Origin: Fusibacter sp. 3D3
GTDB lineage: Bacteria > Bacillota > Clostridia > Peptostreptococcales > Acidaminobacteraceae
Length of the DNA: 64,000 nucleotides
NCBI RefSeq assembly: GCF_001748365.1
Contig: NZ_BDHH01000013.1
Span: 95,654 to 159,653, forward strand
Reading direction: 5' to 3'
Below, piece by piece: positions 44,442 through 53,224 of the stretch. The stretch's first letter is position 1, and every line of letters starts with the position of its first letter. Below the pieces are notes generated by a model. That model saw only the letters and a list, made by a program, of their open reading frames with translations, was not told the origin of the DNA and ran no database searches. The translations under genes and the position numbers were made by a program.

Positions 44442-44541
44442 AAGTCTCTTTTGACTTATTTTCTATTTGCATCGTCTTAAAAACAGTACATTTAAGTTGT
44501 TTTTGACTTGAATATATTTATATTTAAGTTATAATTGACTT
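44442..44541. promoter_or_regulatory. Three AAGT-N8-ACTT repeats, candidate activator sites
   Basis: AAGTCTCTTTTGACTT (44442), AAGTTGTTTTTGACTT (44494) and AAGTTATAATTGACTT (44526). The last two sit in a longer 23-base direct repeat with 32-base period. They lie 110-210 bases upstream of the sigma-54 promoter, a usual enhancer distance. The third is next to the ribosome binding site of the activator gene itself, which fits autoregulation. Confidence 0.6.
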
Positions 44542-44556
44542 GAAAGGAGTGATCAC

Positions 44557-45939
44557 ATGAAAAATATAGCGCATCATGACTGCTTTTATAAAAGAATTTT
44601 AGAAACATCACACGATGAAATATGGGTTTCTGACCATGAGGGTAAAACGATATATTGCAACAAAGCTTTCGAGCGAAATTATGGGATGAAACGTGAAGAA
44701 ATAATGGGGAAGACCGCTATGTATCTCGTGGAGAATGGCTATTCTGATCAAACGCCTATAACAGAAGTTTTAAAGTCTAAAAAGCCTTGCACGCTTCCAC
44801 AAAAAACCGTCACAGGCATAAATTTAATGATCACTGCAACCCCCGTTGTCAATCGTCAAGGGGATATCGAATTTGTTGTGGCAAACACCAGAGATATCAC
44901 AGAACTTGAGCAACTCAAACGCGATATGACCACTCAGACAGATCAATTGGATCGATACAAGCAGGAAATTGATGTGATTCGCAAACAAAATGTTTTTCAG
45001 CCATCACTCCATCAATTTAAAAGCCATACGATGACAAGATTATATGAAACGATAGAGAGAATCGCCGCTACAATGGCGACGGTTATGATACAAGGAGAGT
45101 CGGGCACAGGTAAAACGGAGATTGCTAAATTAATCCACCAGAGAAGCCATCGCGTCGAGGGCCCCTTTATCACCATAAATTGTTCTGCTATACCCAATGA
45201 ATTATTTGAATCCGAGTTCTTCGGATATGAATCGGGGGCTTTTACAGGGGCAAAAGCTAAGGGTAAAAAGGGCTTGGTTGAACTCGCGGATAAAGGGACA
45301 CTCTTTTTAGATGAGATCGGCGAAATTCCCATCCTCATGCAATCTAAATTACTTCAATTTATACAAGAACAAAGCTTTACAAAAGTTGGCGGTGACAAAT
45401 TGTGTTCTGTAGACACTCGGATCATTGTCGCAACGAACCGAAACTTATTAGAACGCGTTCATGAAAAACTGTTCAGGGAGGATCTCTATTATAGGCTCAG
45501 TGTCGTTTCAGTAGAGCTGCCACCTTTAAGAGAACGCAGAGAGGACATCGATAGCTTGGTACAGTACTTTCTAAACAAATACGCCTCAGATTACAGTGTC
45601 GAGAAAAAAATGACTGCAAATGCGCTAAAGCACTTAAAACATCACACATGGCAGGGCAACATACGCGAACTTCAAAATTTGATTCACAATCTCGTCTTAA
45701 TGACCACAGGGACCGTCATTCAAGTCTCAGATCTACCACCTTCAATGCTGGTGGATATTGCCCCTAAAATGGATGACATCGATCTGGATCATATTGTTTC
45801 ACTGTATGAAGGTGCCATTGTTAAAGCCTGTTATGACGCCAGTAAAAGTTCTTATAAACTTGCCAAGGCTCTAAACATCTCTCAAAGTAGGGCCATCAGA
45901 TTGATTAAAAAATATGTTAAACCTACAATAGAAGATTAA
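44557..45939 (+). CDS. Sigma-54-dependent activator with PAS sensor domain
   Basis: PAS domain (residues 10-115), AAA+ domain with Walker A GESGTGKTEIAK, intact sigma-54 contact loop ESGAFTGAKAK, Walker B LADKGTLFLDEIGE and sensor II. The C-terminus is a Fis-like HTH (KLAKALNISQSRAIRLIKKY). Length 460. It probably binds a small effector through PAS and activates the divergent EamA transporter at the -24/-12 promoter at 44333-44348. AAAGGAG lies before the ATG. Confidence 0.92.
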   Translation: MKNIAHHDCFYKRILETSHDEIWVSDHEGKTIYCNKAFERNYGMKREEIMGKTAMYLVENGYSDQTPITEVLKSKKPCTLPQKTVTGINLMITATPVVNRQGDIEFVVANTRDITELEQLKRDMTTQTDQLDRYKQEIDVIRKQNVFQPSLHQFKSHTMTRLYETIERIAATMATVMIQGESGTGKTEIAKLIHQRSHRVEGPFITINCSAIPNELFESEFFGYESGAFTGAKAKGKKGLVELADKGTLFLDEIGEIPILMQSKLLQFIQEQSFTKVGGDKLCSVDTRIIVATNRNLLERVHEKLFREDLYYRLSVVSVELPPLRERREDIDSLVQYFLNKYASDYSVEKKMTANALKHLKHHTWQGNIRELQNLIHNLVLMTTGTVIQVSDLPPSMLVDIAPKMDDIDLDHIVSLYEGAIVKACYDASKSSYKLAKALNISQSRAIRLIKKYVKPTIED

Positions 45940-45971
45940 AAAATAGAAGATTAAAAAATAGAAGATTTAAA
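45927..45971 (+). repeat. Three tandem 15-base repeats at the regulator stop codon
   Basis: AATAGAAGATTAAAA is repeated at 45927, 45942 and 45957 (the last with one change). Each copy encodes the same final residues and stop, so slippage adds only silent non-coding copies. Confidence 0.75.
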
Positions 45972-45972
45972 A

Positions 45973-46022
45973 ACACCCTGTTCTCTAATCGGATTTTGAT
46001 TAATCCTTTTTGAACAGGGTGT
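45973..46022. terminator. Bidirectional terminator between convergent genes
   Basis: ACACCCTGTTC (45973) pairs with GAACAGGGTGT (46012) with A- and T-rich flanks, serving the sigma-54 activator and the ABC-F gene. Confidence 0.8.
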
Positions 46023-46043
46023 CTTTATTGTGAAGCATTCGTT

Positions 46044-47960
46044 TTATTGGTTTCTAATTTTTTCATAGAGTTCAGAGAGGTATTCATATCGCTCCATTTT
46101 ATAAAGCAAATCCGCTTCTAATTGCGCTTTACTTGCCATCAACTTATTGAGTTTCACAAAGTCATGAGCATATGTCATCATTTCAGATTCAAGTGTTTCA
46201 AGTTCACTTTCAAGTGCTTCGATTTCAGATTCAATGATTTCGAACTCTTTGTTTTCTTTGAAAGTAAATTTGAGTTTAGCTTGTCTTGGCTTATCTTCAA
46301 ATGTCTTTTTCTCTGCACCTTTTGACTCATTTGGCGAGATCGGGGATAAGACCTGATAAGCCTCTGACTTTTTAAATTCTGTAAAGTCAGTATAGTTTCC
46401 AGTATGTTCAATGATTCTGCCATTGCCTTCATACGAAAAAATACGATCACTGGTTCGGTCGAGGAAGTAACGATCATGGGAGATTGAAATAACAGCGCCA
46501 TCAAAATCATCAATATAGGATTCTAACACTTTCAAGGTATCGATATCCAAATCGTTCGTCGGTTCATCCAGAAGCAGTACATTAGGCGCTTCCATAAGAA
46601 TTCTCAAAAGGTAAAGACGTCTTTTTTCACCCCCTGATAGCTTGCTGATATAACTCCATTGTAAATCGCTATCAAAGAGGAAGCGTTCCATCATTTGCGC
46701 TGCTGAAATCTTGTAGCCTGTACTGGTCTCAATATACTCCGCATGTTTTCGAATGTATTCCACTGCTCTGAGATCGTCTTCTAGGTCGTCCGTACCTTGT
46801 TCAAAGTAACCGATCTTAACGGTAGGCCCGATATCGATGAGCCCTGAATCTGGCTCGAGAAAGCCTGCGATCATCTTAAGCAGAGTCGATTTTCCAGCAC
46901 CATTATCACCAATGATCCCAATGCGATCGTTCCTGAGAACCGTGTAAGACAGATCATTAACGACAATTAAATTTCCGAATTGTTTATTTAAGTGCTCGAT
47001 TTCGATGACTTTTTTACCCAATCTGGATTGTCCTAGGGGAATGTCTAGACTGTCCATATCTAAATTTTTCTTACTATCTTCAAGAATCTCAAATCTTTGA
47101 ATACGCGCCTTTGCTTTAGTGCTCCTCGCTTGAACACCTGCACGCATCCAAGCGAGTTCAGTCTTGTATAAATTCTGTCTTTTGCGCTCGACGATATTTT
47201 CCATGGCTTGACGTTCGATGCGCTTTTCAACAAAATAACTGTAATTCCCCTGATAGCTGAATAGGACGCCCTTATCGAGTTCAATCGTCTTATTCACAAC
47301 ACGATCTAAAAAGTAACGATCATGGGTAATCATTAAAAGAGCCCCTTTTCGATTTTCTAAATGTTCCTCCAGCCAATCAATCGTGCTGTTGTCCATGTGA
47401 TTGGTGGGTTCATCGAGAATCAAAAGATCACATGAAGTTATGAGCGCGGCGGCTAAGGCAACCCTTTTTTGTTGCCCTCCTGAAAGAATGGCCATTTTGT
47501 CATGAAAACGGTGAATGCCAAGCTTTGTGAGTATCATTTTAACTTTGCTTTCAATCTCCCAAGCGTCATGCGCGGTCATTTCTTCCGTTAACTTTGAAAG
47601 TCTAAGTTGAGATTTTGCATCCTCTGGGTTTTCATCTAAAGCTTCTAAAACCGCTTCATATTGCTGAACGATTTTAAGCACTTTCGTATCACTTTTAAAG
47701 ACTTGCTCTATAACGGTTGCTTCAGGGTCAAATTCTGGATCTTGCGGCAAATACTCAACCGTCAAGTCCGACTTCCTGAGAATATGCCCCGTGTCGGGTG
47801 TGTCTAAACCATATAGAACCCTTAAGAGTGTCGTCTTGCCAGTACCATTTACACCGATAATCCCTATTTTATCACCATCATTGATTGAAAATGAAATATT
47901 CGTAAAAAGTGGTTTTTCACCATAGCTCTTTGATAAATTTTCTATTGTTAGAATTGTCAT
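46044..47960 (-). CDS. ABC-F family ATP-binding protein (Uup/YfmR-like)
   Basis: Two ABC domains without membrane segments: GVNGTGKTTLLRVLYG and LSGGQQKRVALAAAL in the first; GDNGAGKSTLLKMIAG and LSGGEKRRLYLLRI in the second. A long linker (residues 230-320) and a C-terminal coiled coil (about 570-640) complete it. Such proteins act on stalled ribosomes. The start is ATG at 47960 on the minus strand with GGTGGC upstream; a GTG at 47969 is also in frame. Confidence 0.92.
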   Translation of the reverse strand: MTILTIENLSKSYGEKPLFTNISFSINDGDKIGIIGVNGTGKTTLLRVLYGLDTPDTGHILRKSDLTVEYLPQDPEFDPEATVIEQVFKSDTKVLKIVQQYEAVLEALDENPEDAKSQLRLSKLTEEMTAHDAWEIESKVKMILTKLGIHRFHDKMAILSGGQQKRVALAAALITSCDLLILDEPTNHMDNSTIDWLEEHLENRKGALLMITHDRYFLDRVVNKTIELDKGVLFSYQGNYSYFVEKRIERQAMENIVERKRQNLYKTELAWMRAGVQARSTKAKARIQRFEILEDSKKNLDMDSLDIPLGQSRLGKKVIEIEHLNKQFGNLIVVNDLSYTVLRNDRIGIIGDNGAGKSTLLKMIAGFLEPDSGLIDIGPTVKIGYFEQGTDDLEDDLRAVEYIRKHAEYIETSTGYKISAAQMMERFLFDSDLQWSYISKLSGGEKRRLYLLRILMEAPNVLLLDEPTNDLDIDTLKVLESYIDDFDGAVISISHDRYFLDRTSDRIFSYEGNGRIIEHTGNYTDFTEFKKSEAYQVLSPISPNESKGAEKKTFEDKPRQAKLKFTFKENKEFEIIESEIEALESELETLESEMMTYAHDFVKLNKLMASKAQLEADLLYKMERYEYLSELYEKIRNQ

Positions 47961-48057
47961 TATTGCCACCTTGTCGTTTGCTATTTTATAAACTCCTTTT
48001 TATTATAATCATAAAATAGACAATCGTCCACAAAAGAGCGCTTAAAATACTTGATGA

Positions 48058-48086
48058 TTGTTTGGCAATACGTTATGATATATAGT
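48058..48086 (+). promoter_or_regulatory. Possible promoter of the DMT transporter gene
   Basis: TTGTTT, 17-base spacer, TATAGT. The -35 is weak (3 of 6), the -10 good (5 of 6). Confidence 0.35.
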
Positions 48087-48140
48087 AATCGAAAGTACGT
48101 TCGGGACATTCAGGTTTATTTATAAGTGCAGGAGGATCAG

Positions 48141-49016
48141 GTGAAAAATAAAGTATTTATGGCCTATTTAGCGGTTTGTTTTTTCTGGGGCTCGACATAT
48201 TTAGCCATTAAGATAGGTGTTACAGATATGCCCCCGATGTTTTTTGCGGGATCTCGTTTCTTAATTGCAGGCAGCATCATGTTAACCTATGCCAAGTTAA
48301 AAGGGTTGCCGTTTCCTAAAGGATTCAAGTCCATTAAAGGGTTATCCATTGTGGGCATTTTGATGCTTTTAGGCGGTAACGGTCTTATTGTCTATGCTGA
48401 ACAATGGGTTGACTCAGGGGTAGCCTCTATGATGGTTGCCACGATGCCTCTCTTCATAGCACTTCTTGAGCGCTTGTTAATTCGCAGCGTCAAGCTTAGC
48501 AAATTGGGCTACTTTGGCTTATTAATTGGTTTTTATGGCGTCTATAGATTAATTACACCTAGTGGCTTACATCAGGGCATGAATCCCACATATGTCGGCA
48601 TTATTTTACTTGCCACTTTTCTATGGTCCTTAGGCTCTGTCTATTCTAAAATGGTGGTATCAGAGGGTTCTATCGTTAACAACATCGGTATTCAAATGCT
48701 TTCCGGTGGCATCGGCCTCATGATCATTTCCGTATTAGCAGGCGAACTTTCAAGACTTACGCTGTCACGTTCTAGCTTAATGGCTTTAGCGTACTTAATC
48801 GTCTTTGGATCCATCGTGGGGTATAGCAGCTATATTTATGTCCTTGCACACTGGCCCGCAACGAAAGCAGGTACTTATGCCTACATAAATCCTATGGTCG
48901 CCATGATTCTTGGTTTTTTCATTCTAAACGAACCCGTTACCATTCAAATGGTAAGTTCTATGATCATCATATTATTAGGCGTATTTGCTGTTCAGCGCTC
49001 AAAAATACAAGTTTAA
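48141..49016 (+). CDS. EamA/DMT-family transporter (YedA/RhtA-like)
   Basis: Ten hydrophobic segments, two EamA repeats, with LAVCFFWGSTYLAIKIG at the start and PMVAMILGFFILNEP at the end of the second repeat. Start GTG 48141 has AGGAGG at 48130-48135. It likely exports a metabolite or drug. It has no close partner gene other than short conserved genes downstream. Confidence 0.88.
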   Translation: MKNKVFMAYLAVCFFWGSTYLAIKIGVTDMPPMFFAGSRFLIAGSIMLTYAKLKGLPFPKGFKSIKGLSIVGILMLLGGNGLIVYAEQWVDSGVASMMVATMPLFIALLERLLIRSVKLSKLGYFGLLIGFYGVYRLITPSGLHQGMNPTYVGIILLATFLWSLGSVYSKMVVSEGSIVNNIGIQMLSGGIGLMIISVLAGELSRLTLSRSSLMALAYLIVFGSIVGYSSYIYVLAHWPATKAGTYAYINPMVAMILGFFILNEPVTIQMVSSMIIILLGVFAVQRSKIQV

Positions 49017-49070
49017 ATGTTTTTAAACTTTATAGTCCGTTAGAGTATCAATTTAATTTTGGAGGAACCT

Positions 49071-49502
49071 ATGATTTTCAAACCTAATCAAATCAAGAAT
49101 ATCGCCATTATCGGGATTATACTCATTTTACCAGTTTTCATCAGCATGGTACTCCCAAATGTGGACCAGCGCATCATCTTTGGATTACCAACGATTATAT
49201 TGGTCATGTTCTTAATCAAATGGCGCAGTAAGTTGCAATACGAAATAGATAACGATCACCTTGTCTTAGTCAGCAGAGATGGACGTAAAGTCATTCCAAT
49301 CGTTGAAATAAAAGAAATTCACCTGCGTCACTGGCTTATATCTCCTGTGACTCAATACTTTGTTCTACATCAAGATAAAGAAATTGAAATTGCAAAGGAC
49401 TTAGTCAATGAAAAAGGGGAGACTGTCATTGATGTTTTAATCAAACGCTATGGCATAGATGTCATTAAAAAAGGCAGCGTTAAAATGATTGTGAAGAAGT
49501 AA
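49071..49502 (+). CDS. Bacterial PH-like membrane protein
   Basis: Two hydrophobic segments (residues about 8-25 and 32-48) are followed by a small beta domain (LQYEIDNDHLVLVSRDG; VEIKEIHLRH) that resembles the YdbS/bPH_2 fold. 143 residues. ATG 49071 has GGAGGA upstream. Function unknown. Confidence 0.65.
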   Translation: MIFKPNQIKNIAIIGIILILPVFISMVLPNVDQRIIFGLPTIILVMFLIKWRSKLQYEIDNDHLVLVSRDGRKVIPIVEIKEIHLRHWLISPVTQYFVLHQDKEIEIAKDLVNEKGETVIDVLIKRYGIDVIKKGSVKMIVKK

Positions 49503-49519
49503 TTAATTGGAGGTGCAAA

Positions 49520-49879
49520 ATGAATTATCCCTGGCTTAACGATTATTGCAGTCAGAAGAAGGGCTGCGAGCATGATTTTAAATTAGAGTGGGGAGTAGAC
49601 CGCTATATGCTCCGTGGTAAAATGTTCGCCATGGTGGGCGGCGATAAAACAGGCAAACCCATCATCACTCTAAAAGGAAATCCTATGGAGAACCTCGCTT
49701 TACGTGAAACTTACCCCGATATCATTCCAGGTTATTATATGAACAAAGCGCACTGGAACTCTGTTTACCTTGAAGGGTCTGTCCCAGATGAATTGCTTAA
49801 AAAGCTAATTGATGAATCGCATCAATTGATTTTGTTGAGTCTTTCTAAAAAAGTGCAAAAGGAATTTGAAGCATTATAA
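49520..49879 (+). CDS. MmcQ/YjbR family protein
   Basis: 119 residues matching the YjbR (CyaY-like double-wing) fold: KLEWGVDRYMLRGKMFAMV, then PGYYMNKAHWNSVYL near the C-terminus. Family members bind DNA or are of unknown role. GGAGGTG lies before the ATG. It follows the PH-like gene by 17 bases. Confidence 0.87.
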   Translation: MNYPWLNDYCSQKKGCEHDFKLEWGVDRYMLRGKMFAMVGGDKTGKPIITLKGNPMENLALRETYPDIIPGYYMNKAHWNSVYLEGSVPDELLKKLIDESHQLILLSLSKKVQKEFEAL

Positions 49880-49896
49880 CCGCAAACAAATATGCT

Positions 49897-49950
49897 AAAG
49901 CAGGCATTGGTTGACATAATGATATTACGTTAACCAATGCCTGCTTTTTA
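49897..49950. terminator. Terminator after the YjbR gene
   Basis: A 16-pair perfect stem (AAAGCAGGCATTGGTT at 49897; AACCAATGCCTGCTTT at 49932) followed by TT. Confidence 0.88.
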
Positions 49951-50221
49951 ATGCTTCTATGCCTACGCTTACTCTCAATGCCACCCTTACAAAATCATTA
50001 ATACTTCAGGAAAACTACAGATTTCTGTGGTACTCTAAAATAGAGGTGAACCTCGCTTTGAGTTCAATCGAATTTTTTTTGTTTTGGCATAGCCATAAAT
50101 GGTCATCAGCACTGAACGCCCCTTCAACCTTTGCTCAACTCTATTTAGATATGAGAGCTCTGCTCTTTTTTGCTCAAGCTTTACTCATCGGCATTTTCAT
50201 AGGCTGTATTTTGATTTTAAT
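49951..50221. other. No gene seen
   Basis: The only open frame (49959-50276, plus) lacks a ribosome binding site, overlaps the permease gene on the other strand and has no family signature. I regard the stretch as non-coding. Confidence 0.55.
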
Positions 50222-50222
50222 A

Positions 50223-50243
50223 GGGGGCTTTAGTAAAGCGCCC
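50223..50243 (-). terminator. Possible terminator of the UbiD/UbiA/UbiX-ABC operon
   Basis: On the minus strand, GGG-C-GCTTTA/TAAAGC-C-CCC forms a short stem directly after the permease stop. The U-tract is weak (TATTAAAAT). Confidence 0.45.
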
Positions 50244-50978
50244 TCAACCTTTAGGGACCCATCGACAGAGCTTTGACTCCGTCCAATCCAGTAAGCCAAA
50301 CAACGCGCTCCCCATAAAACTAATGGTGACGATCCCTGCGAACATAGCGGCATAATCGAGTTTCAACCAACTGTCCATGATAAAAAAGCCGATGCCGTAT
50401 TGCGTAGCAAAGTTTTCTGCAAAGAACAAGACCGAAATACTGGTGCCGACACTAATTCTAAGCGATGTAAAAAGGGCGGGTAAAATTGCAGGCACAATCA
50501 CGTGTCTGTAGATATGACTTGACTTAGCACCCAGCGATTTAATGGCAATAAAATAGGAAGGATGAATCGCCTTTACACTGTCTCTAACCGAAATGACGAT
50601 TTGAAAAAAGAGAATCAAAGCCACAAGTGTTATTTTTGAAGCATCTCCCAAACCCAATAAGAGCATCAAAAGTGGCAAAAATGCGATTTTAGGCACAGGA
50701 TAAAGGGTATAGAGGAGTGGGGTTACCACGCGGTCTAAAACTTCACTTCGTGCCGTGAGAATGCCTACGGTGCTCCCTAAGATCACAGTGATGACGATTG
50801 CGACTAATATTCTGTAAAGGCTGACACTCATATGTTTTATGAGCAAGCTAAAATGAATCACCATGTACTGACCCGTTAAAGCAGGGGATGGTAAGAAGTT
50901 TTTATGGACAATCCAAGTTGAAATCTGCCATAGGATTAGAATTAAAACCAAACTATAGAGGAGGGGCTGTTTTTTCAT
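50244..50978 (-). CDS. ABC transporter permease (SsuC/TauC/ThiX-like)
   Basis: 244 residues, about six membrane segments, with the EAA loop AIKSLGAKSSHIYRHVIVPA. This is the permease type that partners NMT1-like binding proteins (sulfonates, nitrate, thiamine precursors, aromatic compounds). The gene overlaps the ATPase gene by 26 bases and ends the minus operon. The divergent lipoprotein at 55125 is the likely binding subunit, since none is encoded within the operon. Confidence 0.88.
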   Translation of the reverse strand: MKKQPLLYSLVLILILWQISTWIVHKNFLPSPALTGQYMVIHFSLLIKHMSVSLYRILVAIVITVILGSTVGILTARSEVLDRVVTPLLYTLYPVPKIAFLPLLMLLLGLGDASKITLVALILFFQIVISVRDSVKAIHPSYFIAIKSLGAKSSHIYRHVIVPAILPALFTSLRISVGTSISVLFFAENFATQYGIGFFIMDSWLKLDYAAMFAGIVTISFMGSALFGLLDWTESKLCRWVPKG

Positions 50979-51714
50979 ATTGATCCTCCTTTAAAAGCTT
51001 TCTGATTTCAATACATTGCTCATAATAGGCTTCATTTTCTCTTGCGAATGCCATATTAAAAGTGGGATTTAATAGCACATGACTCAAAGTCCCCTCATCA
51101 GATAAAATGAGAATATGCCGTCCTAAAAGCACAGCTTCTTCTATACTATGCGTCACTGTAATCATGCTCATTTTGGATTGATTGAACATGGACAGTACAT
51201 CTTCTTGAAGCTGCTCTCTTGTCAGTGCATCTAGAGATGAAAACGGTTCATCCATAAGCAATAAATCGGGCTCTACAACCCATGAGCGGGCAAGCGCAAC
51301 GCGTTGTTTTTGCCCCCCGCTCAATGTCGATGGAAAATCTTCTAGGTGTGCCTCTAATTTAAGATGTTTTAACATAAACATCGCACGTTCACGCGCATTT
51401 TCAACCTTAAGGGATTCAAGTTCAATAGGAAGCAACACATTTTGAAGCACGGACTTCCACGGAAAAAGGCCATAGTCTTGAAGGACAAGACTTTTTTTAA
51501 GAGGTCTCGTTGCGATTCGCGAGCCTTCCACAGTCGCTTTGGGAGATAATAAATCTGCTATGGCATAGAGCAGAGTCGTCTTGCCACATCCCGAAGGCCC
51601 TAATACCGTATAGGCGTCATTCGCTCTGATGTCCAGCGAGATTTTGTGAAGTGCGGATCTATTGGGATAGTGAACCGATAGGTCTTTTACAACCATGACT
51701 AAATCAGATTTCAT
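50953..51714 (-). CDS. ABC transporter ATP-binding protein (SsuB/TauB-like)
   Basis: Walker A LGPSGCGKTTLLYAIADL, signature LSGGQKQRVALARS, Walker B LLLMDEPFSSLDALTR and the switch VTHSIEEAVLLGR are complete. About 253 residues, without a TOBE domain, as in the nitrate/sulfonate/taurine group. ATG at 51714 has GGAG seven bases upstream; ATG 51720 is also possible. It overlaps the UbiX gene by 11 bases (17 from the longer start) and the permease by 26, so all are translated from one message. Confidence 0.92.
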   Translation of the reverse strand: MKSDLVMVVKDLSVHYPNRSALHKISLDIRANDAYTVLGPSGCGKTTLLYAIADLLSPKATVEGSRIATRPLKKSLVLQDYGLFPWKSVLQNVLLPIELESLKVENARERAMFMLKHLKLEAHLEDFPSTLSGGQKQRVALARSWVVEPDLLLMDEPFSSLDALTREQLQEDVLSMFNQSKMSMITVTHSIEEAVLLGRHILILSDEGTLSHVLLNPTFNMAFARENEAYYEQCIEIRKLLKEDQYEKTAPPL

Positions 51715-52312
51715 TTTCATTTCTCCATATTTTATGATGTGGGTTTTCTACATCAAGTGTTTCTAAAATTCGGCCAACGCTCATATCAATGCTTTCGGCA
51801 AGTGTCTGTGGTTTGTTATAAAATGCAGGAACAGGTGGCATGATCTGAACGCCAAGGCGGCTGAGTTTGAGCATGTTTTCAAGGTGTATAGGGGAAAGTG
51901 GTGACTCGCGCGTAACCAGTACGAGTTTACGCTGTTCTTTGATCATCACATCAGCGACTCGGGTCAATAAATTTTCAGATAGTCCAAGTGAAATTTTTGC
52001 AAGTGTCCCCATACTGCAGGGGACGACCACCATGGCATCCGTTTTAAAGGAACCACTGGCAATCTGCGAGAATAAATTCTCATTATCGTAGACAAAGAGT
52101 CTTGCATTTTGAGCGATTTCATTTTTAGAAAGACTTTGATAATGCTTTACTAAAGTCTTAAACGATTGATCCAACTCGTATGCACAGACCTTTTCACCAT
52201 TTGATGTCGCCACCAAATGCACCTCATGACCCAGAGACAATAAAGACTCTATGATTCTATGCGCGAATATACTGCCACTGGCACCTGTAATGCCAACAAT
52301 TATTTTTTTCAT
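51704..52312 (-). CDS. ubiX: UbiX-family flavin prenyltransferase (MqnM-like context)
   Basis: VGITGASGSIFAHRIIESL is the FMN-binding loop, and VVPCSMGTLAKISLGLSENLLTR is the segment that holds the phosphate and prenyl donor. RKLVLVTRESPLSPIHLENM is the conserved C-terminal part. Members attach a prenyl group to FMN to make prFMN, the cofactor of UbiD enzymes. Its UbiD partner is encoded two genes upstream in the same operon. AGGAGG lies before the minus-strand ATG. Confidence 0.92.
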   Translation of the reverse strand: MKKIIVGITGASGSIFAHRIIESLLSLGHEVHLVATSNGEKVCAYELDQSFKTLVKHYQSLSKNEIAQNARLFVYDNENLFSQIASGSFKTDAMVVVPCSMGTLAKISLGLSENLLTRVADVMIKEQRKLVLVTRESPLSPIHLENMLKLSRLGVQIMPPVPAFYNKPQTLAESIDMSVGRILETLDVENPHHKIWRNENEI

Positions 52313-52342
52313 AATGCCTCCTCATTTAATCAAGTGCCCCAT

Positions 52343-53224
52343 TTAAAATATAAAGACGTCAATCATTGTCACAGAAAGTAACAACATCGATATGATTTGA
52401 TTGATATGATATGAAGCAAAATTCATCTTTTCACGGTGAGAAGGTTCTACCATGTAGTGTTCAAGCACCAAAAGAATACCGCTTAAAATCACGCCTATCA
52501 TATATACAATACCCAAATTCGTTATAAAATATAGCGCAATCAGTAGGATCCACATCATAAAATGAAATAGCCTTGCAATCCATAGTGCTCCATGATAACC
52601 AAAACGCGCTGGGATAGAAAAAAGCCCTACTGATCTGTCAAATTCTATATCTTGTGTCCCGTAGATGATATCAAAACCGCTAACCCAAAGCGTTACGATT
52701 GCCGCAAATAGAAACGGCACCAGACCAAAGCGTCCAGTCACAGCAAGCCAAGCGCCAACAGGGGCACCTGCACATGTTATGCCCAAGATCACATGACAGA
52801 GCCAAGTGAACCTTTTGGTATAAGAATACAAGGTAAAAAGGCCCAGAGCAACAGGGGATAGTAAAAAACACACACCATTGATCTGAGCTGCTGAAAATAC
52901 AAATAAAATATAGCAAGCGATTGTAATATAAAGTGCTTCATTGCGTTTAACACTTCCTGAGGGAATATGTCTATGCGCCGTCCTTGGATTCTTGGCATCA
53001 TATTCTGAATCGACATAGCGATTCAGTGCATTGGCGCCATTTCTGCCTGCAAATAAGGCGAGCATGATCCAGAAAATCAAGTCACCCGAAGGCAGTCCAT
53101 CTGCCGCGAGGAACATCGCCATAAGCGCAAAGGGAAGAGAAAATAACGTATGCGAAAACATCACAAGTTCGCCATATGTCTTAAGTTTGCTTTTAAGTTG
53201 ACCCATCCTATTATTTAAAGCCAT
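52343..53224 (-). CDS. ubiA: UbiA-family prenyltransferase (MqnP/4-hydroxybenzoate prenyltransferase-like)
   Basis: Nine hydrophobic segments. Metal-binding motifs NRYVDSEYDAKNPRT (first Asp-rich) and DIIYGTQDIEFDRSVGLF (second) are intact. It would add a polyprenyl chain to an aromatic acid in the membrane. The combination with UbiD and UbiX matches MqnP/MqnL/MqnM of the futalosine route, where 1,4-dihydroxy-6-naphthoate is prenylated and decarboxylated. It overlaps the end of the UbiD gene by 14 bases. Confidence 0.9.
   Translation of the reverse strand: MALNNRMGQLKSKLKTYGELVMFSHTLFSLPFALMAMFLAADGLPSGDLIFWIMLALFAGRNGANALNRYVDSEYDAKNPRTAHRHIPSGSVKRNEALYITIACYILFVFSAAQINGVCFLLSPVALGLFTLYSYTKRFTWLCHVILGITCAGAPVGAWLAVTGRFGLVPFLFAAIVTLWVSGFDIIYGTQDIEFDRSVGLFSIPARFGYHGALWIARLFHFMMWILLIALYFITNLGIVYMIGVILSGILLVLEHYMVEPSHREKMNFASYHINQIISMLLLSVTMIDVFIF

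Noticed and set aside
44530..44535. TATAAT with TTGACT at 44503 as a standard sigma-A promoter
   Set aside because: Spacer of 21 bases is too long; the sequence is better explained as part of the AAGT-N8-ACTT repeats.
49959..50276. 105-residue plus-strand ORF with a hydrophobic end
   Set aside because: No ribosome binding site, overlaps the 3' end of the ABC permease gene and follows a strong terminator.
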